Shown here: piece by piece, positions 31,453 through 38,058 of the stretch
Layout of the letters: each line of letters starts with the position of its first letter
Position numbering within the stretch: position 1 is the stretch's first letter
Source of the DNA: a virus
Virus record (IMG/VR): IMGVR_UViG_3300010316_000006
Span: 1 to 64,000 of that record
Length of the DNA: 64,000 nt
Direction: 5' to 3' (one strand)
Translations under genes and position numbers: made by a program
Notes under the pieces: generated by a model
The model's database searches: none
What the model was told of the DNA's origin: nothing
The model's input: the letters and a program-made list of their open reading frames with translations, nothing else

Positions 31453-31472
31453 CTACGTCATGACTATCTCCT
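31453..31472 (-). promoter_or_regulatory. Strong ribosome-binding site with ATG-ACG-TAG
   Basis: AGGAG (31468-31472), six-base spacer, ATG (31459-31461), ACG, TAG (31453-31455), in frame with the Pth2-like gene. Could be a leader minigene, a regulated readthrough site or a simple start mutation. Confidence 0.65.
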
Positions 31473-31489
31473 GTGGTTGTCATATTATA

Positions 31490-31518
31490 TAGTTATCAAG
31501 ATGTATTAGGGTTGTCAA
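31490..31518 (-). promoter_or_regulatory. Promoter for the Pth2-like/HD pair
   Basis: TTGACA (31513-31518), 17-base spacer, TAACTA (31490-31495), with TATAAT just after. Confidence 0.6.
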
Positions 31519-31796
31519 CCCATCAGTATATCACATCCTGCATATTTTAATTGAATCGACTTGATATCAATTCCTTTGGCTTTCGCTGCCTCAACAATTT
31601 TAAGCATTAATAGATTATCAATGCAGCGAACTTCACATCCCAATAAAACAACTTGGTCAGTTAGGTATGGTTCTGCTAACTCTTTGAATGCTATAGCTAA
31701 TTCGAAATCACTCATTGGGAAAACAATTGCTGCCCAATTATATGAAGCTGCGTATGAATCCAAAAACACTTTAAAGTTCAAGATCGTTGTCGCCAT
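31515..31796 (-). CDS. Hypothetical protein
   Basis: 93 aa, helical, unrecognised (MATTILNFKVFLDSYAASY). Overlaps the end of the upstream gene by 26 bases. Confidence 0.58.
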   Translation of the reverse strand: MATTILNFKVFLDSYAASYNWAAIVFPMSDFELAIAFKELAEPYLTDQVVLLGCEVRCIDNLLMLKIVEAAKAKGIDIKSIQLKYAGCDILMG

Positions 31797-32064
31797 AAGG
31801 CTTGACCTTGAATTGGATGTTCAGTTCATCTTTAACGATTCCGCAAAGTTTACGAAATCCATCAGGACAGCTGATCTTAACCGTTTTATCATCTGTGAGG
31901 AAGAAAACGTTATCACCAAGGGTTTTGCTGTTCTTCAGAACCCAATCCTTGATTTTTTCAAGATCAGACTTCGAAGATGGAATAATTGCCCACCACATTC
32001 TGGCGACACTGTTTCTCCACTCATCAAGAGTGTAAACCCGGTCAGTTGTTTTATCTTTTGACAT
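31771..32064 (-). CDS. Hypothetical protein
   Basis: 97 aa from ATG at 32064 (another ATG at 32070); the open frame continues into the tRNA upstream and that part is rejected. Contains WRNSVARMWWAIIP. Unknown. Confidence 0.58.
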   Translation of the reverse strand: MSKDKTTDRVYTLDEWRNSVARMWWAIIPSSKSDLEKIKDWVLKNSKTLGDNVFFLTDDKTVKISCPDGFRKLCGIVKDELNIQFKVKPYGDNDLEL

Positions 32065-32084
32065 ATTCATCGCTCTGTAAAATT

Positions 32085-32161
32085 TGGTGGCTGGTATGGG
32101 ACTTGAACCCATATCTGGGAGTTTTAGAGGCTCCGACTTTGACCAATTAAGCTAACCAGCC
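32085..32161 (-). tRNA. Candidate amber suppressor tRNA, anticodon CTA
   Basis: 77 bases including CCA, canonical cloverleaf: acceptor GGCTGGT/ACCAGCC, D stem GCTT/AAGT, anticodon stem GGAGC/ACTCC (C-A mismatch next to the loop), loop CTCTAAA, variable CAGAT, T stem ATGGG/CCCAT. Position 33 is T and 34-36 are CTA, which reads the UAG codon; position 37 is A. Any symmetrical reading of the loop gives CTA. The amino acid cannot be told from sequence alone. Confidence 0.82.
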
Positions 32162-32197
32162 GTTGAAGACATCAATATACAGGGTGAACCATCAATG

Positions 32198-32557
32198 TCA
32201 ATTAATAGTTTCAGCTGATACATCACATCTATGATCTTTCATATATGATATTAGTAACTCGCTTGCTTGTAACTGGAACATCGGCTCGTTTAGGATATTA
32301 ATTGTATCACCATACTCGTCCATTGGAAAAGTCTCTAAAACTTCACAGATGATGGTTTGATCTTTTTCTTCTTTGCCAACGACCAATACCCATGTGTACG
32401 GTAATTCTCGACCAAGTGATTCTTCTATGAACTTTGCTTGAGTCTTCACCTTCCAATGTAAGATGTTACCATCTTCATCAAATTCCGCAAAGGCTAGATT
32501 ATTATCGTGTCGAACTGCAAGAGTAAGTTCTTTCATGAACTTACTTATAACCATCAT
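32198..32557 (-). CDS. Hypothetical protein
   Basis: About 119 aa from ATG at 32557 or 32554 (the latter overlaps the upstream TGA as TGATG). Mixed alpha/beta, unrecognised. Confidence 0.6.
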   Translation of the reverse strand: MMVISKFMKELTLAVRHDNNLAFAEFDEDGNILHWKVKTQAKFIEESLGRELPYTWVLVVGKEEKDQTIICEVLETFPMDEYGDTINILNEPMFQLQASELLISYMKDHRCDVSAETIN

Positions 32558-32865
32558 TCGGAAAGTATAATTACTTTTCCTTCTGGTATCCATGGATACA
32601 ACACATCGACCAGTTCACGGGTTGGAACATCTTTATACTCGTAGGGAATAATGCCAACGATCCAGAAGTCATCATCGACTCTCAATCCTGTTGCACCTTC
32701 GGGTAAGGTTTCACTACAACCCGGTTCAAGAACTTCTTTTGTGAAATCATATGATGGCAATTCAGAAGACCAGAAATATTCACCAATACGTTGTTCACCA
32801 TCAGCAGATACTGATTGCTTCATATATTCTTTTAATTGCGGAATTAACGGATGATCATCAAGCAT
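32554..32865 (-). CDS. Hypothetical protein
   Basis: 103 aa from ATG at 32865; open frame upstream runs into the tRNA-like gene and is rejected. Begins MLDDHPLIPQLKEYMKQS. Unknown. Confidence 0.6.
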   Translation of the reverse strand: MLDDHPLIPQLKEYMKQSVSADGEQRIGEYFWSSELPSYDFTKEVLEPGCSETLPEGATGLRVDDDFWIVGIIPYEYKDVPTRELVDVLYPWIPEGKVIILSE

Positions 32866-32879
32866 AATATACTCATTAA

Positions 32880-32962
32880 TGGTGGACAGGATGGGAATTG
32901 AACCCATGGGGTTTGCATTTGTTCATTAACGCCGCAGCGGTTTCCCTACCAGAGTCCTGCCC
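32880..32962 (-). tRNA. Irregular tRNA-like gene, isotype unclear
   Basis: 83 bases with acceptor GGGCAGG/CCTGTCC (one wobble), encoded ACCA, and a perfect T arm ATGGG-TTCAATT-CCCAT. The D region is too long and poorly paired (GGTAGGGAAACC and GCTGCGGC), and the anticodon arm GCGTT/AATGC has an eight-base loop in which TGAA would give GAA with an unusual base after it. May be a decayed or highly derived tRNA. Confidence 0.5.
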
Positions 32963-32963
32963 G

Positions 32964-33149
32964 CTATTTGTCGTAGAGTTTGGTTGTGAAATTATATGAC
33001 TTGTTCGCAGAATGTGGATTATAATACCCAAACCGAAACGGACCCATTGTAAATGATTTACACCCCATGGCATCGGTGCAACCCCATTTCCACCTTAAGG
33101 GCATGAAGGTTATAGTAAATGCTGTGTCTTTGTGTCGTTTTAACATCAT
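32964..33149 (-). CDS. Small hypothetical protein
   Basis: 61 aa, with RWKWGCTDAMGCKSFTMG: a Cys/Trp/Gly-rich core that looks conserved and folded. Starts ATGATG at 33149. Unknown. Confidence 0.58.
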   Translation of the reverse strand: MMLKRHKDTAFTITFMPLRWKWGCTDAMGCKSFTMGPFRFGYYNPHSANKSYNFTTKLYDK

Positions 33150-33161
33150 ATACTCAATCGG

Positions 33162-33422
33162 TTAATGGAATCGGTCTTCCAAGAAATGATACGGGATGTA
33201 TTCATCTCGCCACGTTTCATAATCAGGATGACGTAAATCTTGTGCTATATGAGCTATGATGCAGAACTTATATCCGTATTCATCAAGATATTCTTCTGGT
33301 GTATCATAACCCGTATCTTCTTGAAAAGCAGCTAGATTTGCGGGCGTCGAATGAATCCACTCAACCAACTCTTTCTGGTGGCGGGCTTTTAGGTTTTGAT
33401 ATTCTACATACGGGTCTGACAT
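33162..33422 (-). CDS. Hypothetical protein
   Basis: 86 aa, helical and aromatic (TPEEYLDEYGYKFC). AAAGG six bases before the ATG. Unknown. Confidence 0.62.
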   Translation of the reverse strand: MSDPYVEYQNLKARHQKELVEWIHSTPANLAAFQEDTGYDTPEEYLDEYGYKFCIIAHIAQDLRHPDYETWRDEYIPYHFLEDRFH

Positions 33423-33444
33423 GAAAAACCTTTCATGAGGGGAA

Positions 33445-33520
33445 TGGTGCCGCCACGAGGATTCGAACCCCGGACATCCTGCTTACAAGGCAGGCGCTCT
33501 GCCAACTGAGCTATGACGGC
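33445..33520 (-). tRNA. tRNA-Thr(TGT)
   Basis: 76 bases including CCA. Acceptor GCCGTCA/TGGCGGC (one wobble), anticodon stem CCTGC/GCAGG, loop CTTGTAA, T stem CGGGG/CCTCG. Confidence 0.92.
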
Positions 33521-33526
33521 ATATAA

Positions 33527-33907
33527 TCACGGTGTACTAAGGATAGGATCGGATGTCAATAGTCTATTACTTAGGGCAAAATCTGATTCATCCCAATTAT
33601 CCAACCAGCGAGAGCAATAACGAAGATCAATCCCACGACATTCTGGTTTGATATCAATCTTGTACCAATAAACTTTACCCATATTGCATGTTTCTGAAAA
33701 GGTTAAACCAAATTGCATGAACCATTTAACGACATCATCAACACTATGATATTGTGCTGGTTCCAATCCTTCAGCAGCTGTGACCACTTCGGATAGATAT
33801 GCTTTGATCTTCTCACCGAAATCAGACATGATTCCATATGGATAATCAGACACAAAGCAAATGTTTGTGCCAGTGGTATGTATCTGTATATGAGCACGGT
33901 TGGTCAT
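33527..33907 (-). CDS. Hypothetical protein
   Basis: 126 aa, unrecognised; four-base overlap with the upstream gene (ATGA). Contains CRGIDLRYCSRWLDNWD. Confidence 0.62.
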   Translation of the reverse strand: MTNRAHIQIHTTGTNICFVSDYPYGIMSDFGEKIKAYLSEVVTAAEGLEPAQYHSVDDVVKWFMQFGLTFSETCNMGKVYWYKIDIKPECRGIDLRYCSRWLDNWDESDFALSNRLLTSDPILSTP

Positions 33908-34269
33908 GGGTTTGCTCTTTTCATATTGTGTGCGATTTTATCACAAACCATACAGTGTTCTTTGAACAGAAATTCAAGTCTGGCACGATCATTTCGGATA
34001 AATTGATTTACCAAATTTATAAAATCCGCAGGAGTGTCAAAGTCATCCTCCATAACATAGCTAAGATCAGCACCATGACTAGATTCATGCAAATACCACA
34101 ACACGTCGCCGATATACGCTTTATGGTTCTCTACATACCAAACATCATATGTATTACCACCGGGTTTATGTGTAGCTTCCACAACCCGAATTATATTTTC
34201 TGCTTTTGCCGGATTGTGACCTTTGTATATTACAAGCCACTTCTTAACGCAGGGTTCCGTTGCCATCAT
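33904..34269 (-). CDS. Hypothetical protein
   Basis: 121 aa, unrecognised. Start overlaps the end of the beta-solenoid gene by 26 bases. A CMVC pair lies near the C-terminus. Confidence 0.6.
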   Translation of the reverse strand: MMATEPCVKKWLVIYKGHNPAKAENIIRVVEATHKPGGNTYDVWYVENHKAYIGDVLWYLHESSHGADLSYVMEDDFDTPADFINLVNQFIRNDRARLEFLFKEHCMVCDKIAHNMKRANP

Positions 34270-34699
34270 CAGTTTCCTTGCTATATCTCACAGAACCACC
34301 AGCATCAACTGATCCTTCAATATTCATACAGTTCACAGAACCACCAGAATCAACATTACCGGTAATATTCATACAGTTCACAGAACCACCAGAATCAACT
34401 GGACCATCAATGTTACCACAGGTGATCGATCCACCTGCTACAACATGACCATCAACCTGACCACAACCAACGGAACCACCGGCTTCAACATTACCGTTCA
34501 CACTACCCAGAACCGAAACGTCGCCCTTATCAACCTTGAGAGAACCGACATCACCTTCAATGGTAATAGAAATCAGTGGCTCTGAACCATCCGCTTTATA
34601 TTCTTTACCATCAATGTAGAGTTTACTTCCAACGATAGAGACTTCACTACCATTGGGAATTTGAACACGTTGTCCATTGACGATTGCGAAACTGTTCAT
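34244..34699 (-). CDS. Beta-solenoid repeat protein (bactofilin-like)
   Basis: 151 aa from ATG at 34699 with AAGGAA eight bases upstream. After an 80-residue N-terminal part, five consecutive 15-residue repeats of the form G-x-V-x-(A/S)-G-G-S-(V/I)-x-C-x-x-(I/V)-x occur. One turn per repeat with inward V/I is the pattern of a right-handed beta-helix like bactofilins. In DNA this is a 45-base tandem repeat. Role unknown; such folds often polymerise. Confidence 0.75.
   Translation of the reverse strand: MNSFAIVNGQRVQIPNGSEVSIVGSKLYIDGKEYKADGSEPLISITIEGDVGSLKVDKGDVSVLGSVNGNVEAGGSVGCGQVDGHVVAGGSITCGNIDGPVDSGGSVNCMNITGNVDSGGSVNCMNIEGSVDAGGSVRYSKETDDGNGTLR
34282..34506 (-). repeat. 45-base coding tandem repeat, about five copies
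   Basis: Encodes the 15-residue GGS turns of the beta-solenoid protein; the two middle copies are nearly identical, suggesting recent duplication. Confidence 0.65.
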
Positions 34700-35250
34700 G
34701 CTGCTAGTTCCTTTTCGATAAACTTGGCCCATGGTTGTGCCCGCACGCCTTCCCAGCCGGGATCGACAAACATACAATTGAAAAAGCCTTCGAATTCTGT
34801 CATCGGCATTGTTGCGATAGTCGCAAAGAAAGTCAACGCGATATGTTTGGCCGTGTCGGTGAGAGCAACATGGTCTGATGATTTATCTGGTATAGGATAG
34901 CCACCCACCATTCCCCATTCGGGATGTGTCATAAGATTAAATTCATATGTTTGCATGGCTTCATACAAAATATGTTTCAACATTTCCCGCTGATCACCAA
35001 CCGTGAGCTTTCGTTGTGTACAACCGGCTTCAGCATCAAATGGATAATATCGATAGCTCTTATTTTCAGGAATATCGGAAGATTGCAGCTTTGCCCGCAC
35101 GTGCTTGATATAGTCTGACCAAATCCGATTATCGATCAACTGAAACAGATTGAACATGGCAACAGACCACTTAGAGTCAGCATACTTGCGAGTAAACACT
35201 TGGAAGCGCATACCGAAGTCATCAATATCCAGAGTGCGTGTGTCAGACAT
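34696..35250 (-). CDS. Hypothetical protein
   Basis: 184 aa, helical, unrecognised. GGGAGAGAATATATT precedes the ATG, the same leader style as the CCA gene. Stop overlaps the next ATG. Promoter at 35277-35305. Confidence 0.66.
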   Translation of the reverse strand: MSDTRTLDIDDFGMRFQVFTRKYADSKWSVAMFNLFQLIDNRIWSDYIKHVRAKLQSSDIPENKSYRYYPFDAEAGCTQRKLTVGDQREMLKHILYEAMQTYEFNLMTHPEWGMVGGYPIPDKSSDHVALTDTAKHIALTFFATIATMPMTEFEGFFNCMFVDPGWEGVRAQPWAKFIEKELAA

Positions 35251-35276
35251 AATATATTCTCTCCCGTGTTAAGTTT

Positions 35277-35305
35277 AACTTAAACGGTTCAATAGTATTT
35301 GTCAA
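35277..35305 (-). promoter_or_regulatory. Sigma70-like promoter
   Basis: TTGACA (35300-35305), 17-base spacer, TAAGTT (35277-35282). Confidence 0.7.
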
Positions 35306-35316
35306 GTAAAAAGACT

Positions 35317-35407
35317 TGGCGGATAGGGAGGGAGTCGAACCCCCAAGGCGCTTTCACGCTCACACGGTGTTCAAAACCGGCTCCGTCGCCAATCGGATTG
35401 CCTATCC
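35317..35407 (-). tRNA. tRNA-Ser(TGA)
   Basis: 91 bases including CCA. Acceptor GGATAGG/CCTATCC, discriminator G, loop TTTGAAC, long variable arm. Confidence 0.92.
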
Positions 35408-35417
35408 ATAGCCAATG

Positions 35418-35503
35418 TGGCGGAAGATAATGGATTCGAACCATCAACCGTAAGGTGGGCGGGCTTTCGAAACCCGTTAAGGCACCAAGCCTTCCTATCT
35501 TCC
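35418..35503 (-). tRNA. tRNA-Ser(CGA)
   Basis: 86 bases including CCA. Acceptor GGAAGAT/ATCTTCC, discriminator G, loop TTCGAAA, long variable arm. Near-copy of Ser(GGA) at 25063-25150. Confidence 0.92.
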
Positions 35504-35526
35504 AATGATATACTTATACATAAAGT

Positions 35527-35815
35527 TTGGGAGAGGCAAGGGGTGACGCCCCTTATACCTCTCCCAAGTAACTCTCTTACCAGTCACGTCCGTTTGTTCG
35601 ACATTTACCTATGGTGTTCTACTCAATCCGCATTCACCCTTATCATCGGTCTTTCGTCGGTCTTCATTAAAGAAGTTATCGAGTGTCAGCACCATTGAAT
35701 ATATAAAGTACAACTTTATATGTCTTTCCAATAGTCCTAACCATATCTCAGTCGTGAAGAAATGAACGTTTTCTTCGTCTTGTTTTCAGTTAACAGGTCA
35801 CCCCGTCTTCCTATG
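35527..35815 (-). ncRNA. Candidate structured ncRNA with strong promoter
   Basis: A 370-base stretch without a gene (35504-35875) lies behind a perfect leftward promoter (35822-35850). The predicted transcript holds a perfect ATATAAAGT hairpin (35701-35721), a repeated GAAAGACCGA-like element, and ends in a two-tier hairpin (TTGGGAGAGG with its complement, 35527-35567, enclosing AAGGGG/CCCCTT). Only 22- and 14-codon ORFs occur, without ribosome-binding sites. Two Ser tRNAs lie downstream. Could be a regulatory RNA or the leader of the tRNA transcript. Confidence 0.5.
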
Positions 35816-35821
35816 CTTATA

Positions 35822-35850
35822 TGTATAGCCGGTTGAAATCAGAATGTCAA
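35822..35850 (-). promoter_or_regulatory. Strong sigma70-like promoter of the candidate ncRNA
   Basis: TTGACA (35845-35850), 17-base spacer, TATACA (35822-35827). Confidence 0.72.
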
Positions 35851-35875
35851 ACGGTTTTTTCAACAAAATGCATTT

Positions 35876-36115
35876 TTATGCAGTTTGTTTTATTAACATG
35901 ATGTTTATTGATTTTGTATTATTAAGAGACGTGTGAAGTTCAACAATGAGTTTGGAATCAGAATACATGTTCCATAGCATGGTAGTTTCGCCCTTGACCA
36001 ACATACGAATGAGTTCGATTGTAAATTGTTGATCAATAAGTTTCCAAAGGTCTTCACCCATATTGCTTCTTGGTGAATACGGAATTCGTTTGTATCGTTG
36101 GGAAATCTTATTCAT
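35876..36115 (-). CDS. Small hypothetical protein after the topoisomerase gene
   Basis: 79 aa from ATG at 36115, coupled to the topoisomerase stop as TGATG. Helical, with ELIRMLVKGE. Unknown; location suggests expression with the topoisomerase. Confidence 0.64.
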   Translation of the reverse strand: MNKISQRYKRIPYSPRSNMGEDLWKLIDQQFTIELIRMLVKGETTMLWNMYSDSKLIVELHTSLNNTKSINIMLIKQTA

Positions 36116-37980
36116 CAGATAGCGACCTCTAACCAATCTTTACGATCATCTGCACGTTTACCATTAAACATCAAATCTAATGTTTCTTTCATTTTCCCAT
36201 TTTCCCAGAAGGAAATCAGTTTCGGGTTACCTAGAATATCTTTCCACTCCGGGCTTTCAAGCGTACCAAGCCCCTTAGCACGAGTGATTTCCCATCCCTT
36301 ATATTTTGATGGATCGAATTTATGATAATCGGTTTGATAAACATATTTCCGCTGATCACCTTTCTTCAAAATGATGAAGGGCGTCATGATCTTCGAAGCG
36401 AATGGTTTATTCTTATCGGCGAATAGTTCAGGCCAATACGTATACAGGAAGTTGATAAAGAGACACAAGATATGATAACCGTCATGATCTTCGTCTGTCG
36501 CAATATGAATTTGACCATATCGCAACTCATGTCGTTTTGCCGTCTTACCGTATACCAAACCAAGAGCTGAAATAATATCGGCCAGCGCTGGCGATTTCAC
36601 AGCATCAGAAACTTTGACGCCGTGAACATTCATGATCTTCCCTCGCAATGGAAGGATACCATGAATCGCATTGATCCGTTCACTGGTGATAAGGTTGACA
36701 GCTGAATCGCCTTCACCAATAATCAAAATACATTTGGACCGATCACGACCAGTGGCATCAATCAATTTGACAACATTAGTCTTACCAGCTTTTTTGGTGA
36801 ACGATTGTGCGTCCTTGATATCTTTTGCGCTTGAACGAACAGCAGCACGATCAATAATTGATTCGATCCACTTAGGATGCTTGCGCTTAATGGTGGCAAA
36901 GACTTTTTCATCCAAGCCCTGTGTGATCCATTTACCAGCAGCAGCGTTCACAAGAAAATGTTTCGACTGTGAATTAAAGTTTGGTGCATCCATATGAGTG
37001 ACCGCGAACACCAATAGTCCAGCAGCGACATCAGAACGGTTAGGAACGACCTTACGCTGTTTGGCTTCCTTGGCGATGTTGGTAAGCATCGATGAAAAGA
37101 ACTTCGCACGAAATGCCTTGACGTGTTCGCCACCAGTGAATGCACAGATACCATTAACAACCGCATGCATATGTTCCTCATTCCCATCGTGGAAGTTTGG
37201 AACAATATAAAAGGTGTTATAGAATTTCTTATCAGGCAAATTCACATCAACCCGAATGAATTCATGTCCTTTGAACAGATCAGTCGTTTTGATAATTTGA
37301 TTATTAAAATAAAATTTGATTTTCGGATAGATGAAAGACAATTCGTGAATTCGGGCACGAATCAATCCTTCTGGCAACACCATATGTTTGAAGACGGTTG
37401 ACGATGGAGTGAATTGTACACGCGTACCACGTTTGCGCCCAACAGGACTCTTACGTGGTGGTTTGATTACAATTTCTTCGTTGTTAATATTATCTTCTTC
37501 ATATGATTGTTCGTAATGAACACTATTAGCCCAAACATCAACTTTAAAGTTTGAAGATACGAAGTTGACAGCAGAAGCACCAATACCATTTGTACCCACT
37601 ACTTGTTCACGGTCATTAAAATTCGAACCGGCACGAAGGCGAGTAAAAACCATTTCAACCTGATCAACAGGAATACCAGCACCGTTATCTTGCACCGACA
37701 TAGTTAAAGTATTCGGGTCAAACGTTACTTTGATAATATTACCATTACCATGACCAACGATTTCATCCATGGCATTATCTAGCAATTCCCGAAACGCGGT
37801 CATAAGTGCCGGAACATATTGAACTTCTTGGAGTTCAAGTTTCTTACCGGTATAGTTAACGATGGTATCGGTCGAGATATCACGTGATCCAAGATACATC
37901 TCAGTCTTAAGACGCACGTGTTGCCAATCACTCAACTCTTTGTTTTGGCGTTGCTTTGGGGATGATGGGGTACGTGCCAT
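36115..37980 (-). CDS. 39: DNA topoisomerase II large subunit (gp39/GyrB-like)
   Basis: 621 aa from ATG at 37980. GHKL ATPase motifs: LDNAMDEIVG, DNGAGIP, and GTNGIGASAVN (the ATP lid). TOPRIM motifs: IIGEGDSAV and ATDEDHDGYH with the metal-binding D-x-D. Together with the gp52-like gene it forms the type II enzyme that T4-type phages use in replication. It lacks a separate C-terminal domain, as in T4. Divergent from the other subunit across a 78-base promoter region. Confidence 0.95.
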   Translation of the reverse strand: MARTPSSPKQRQNKELSDWQHVRLKTEMYLGSRDISTDTIVNYTGKKLELQEVQYVPALMTAFRELLDNAMDEIVGHGNGNIIKVTFDPNTLTMSVQDNGAGIPVDQVEMVFTRLRAGSNFNDREQVVGTNGIGASAVNFVSSNFKVDVWANSVHYEQSYEEDNINNEEIVIKPPRKSPVGRKRGTRVQFTPSSTVFKHMVLPEGLIRARIHELSFIYPKIKFYFNNQIIKTTDLFKGHEFIRVDVNLPDKKFYNTFYIVPNFHDGNEEHMHAVVNGICAFTGGEHVKAFRAKFFSSMLTNIAKEAKQRKVVPNRSDVAAGLLVFAVTHMDAPNFNSQSKHFLVNAAAGKWITQGLDEKVFATIKRKHPKWIESIIDRAAVRSSAKDIKDAQSFTKKAGKTNVVKLIDATGRDRSKCILIIGEGDSAVNLITSERINAIHGILPLRGKIMNVHGVKVSDAVKSPALADIISALGLVYGKTAKRHELRYGQIHIATDEDHDGYHILCLFINFLYTYWPELFADKNKPFASKIMTPFIILKKGDQRKYVYQTDYHKFDPSKYKGWEITRAKGLGTLESPEWKDILGNPKLISFWENGKMKETLDLMFNGKRADDRKDWLEVAI

Positions 37981-37993
37981 GTGTGAATTCCCG

Positions 37994-38039
37994 CTTGACT
38001 TATGAAAGGGAACGGTATAGTAGTTATGTCGAATTGTCA
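37994..38039. promoter_or_regulatory. Divergent promoters between topoisomerase genes
   Basis: Rightward TTGACT (37994-37999) with TATAGT (38015-38020); leftward TTGACA (38034-38039) with TATACC (38013-38018). Both spacers are 15 bases and the two -10 boxes overlap, so the genes probably compete for polymerase. Confidence 0.5.
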
Positions 38040-38058
38040 ACAAAGGATTTCAGTGAAC

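Noticed and set aside
32085-32161. Calling this tRNA Arg(TCT)
   Set aside because: That would put C at position 33 and an off-centre anticodon; centring the loop gives CTA with T33 and A37.
35417-35698. Rightward ORF across tRNA-Ser(CGA) and the candidate ncRNA
   Set aside because: It runs antisense to a certain tRNA; no start signal.
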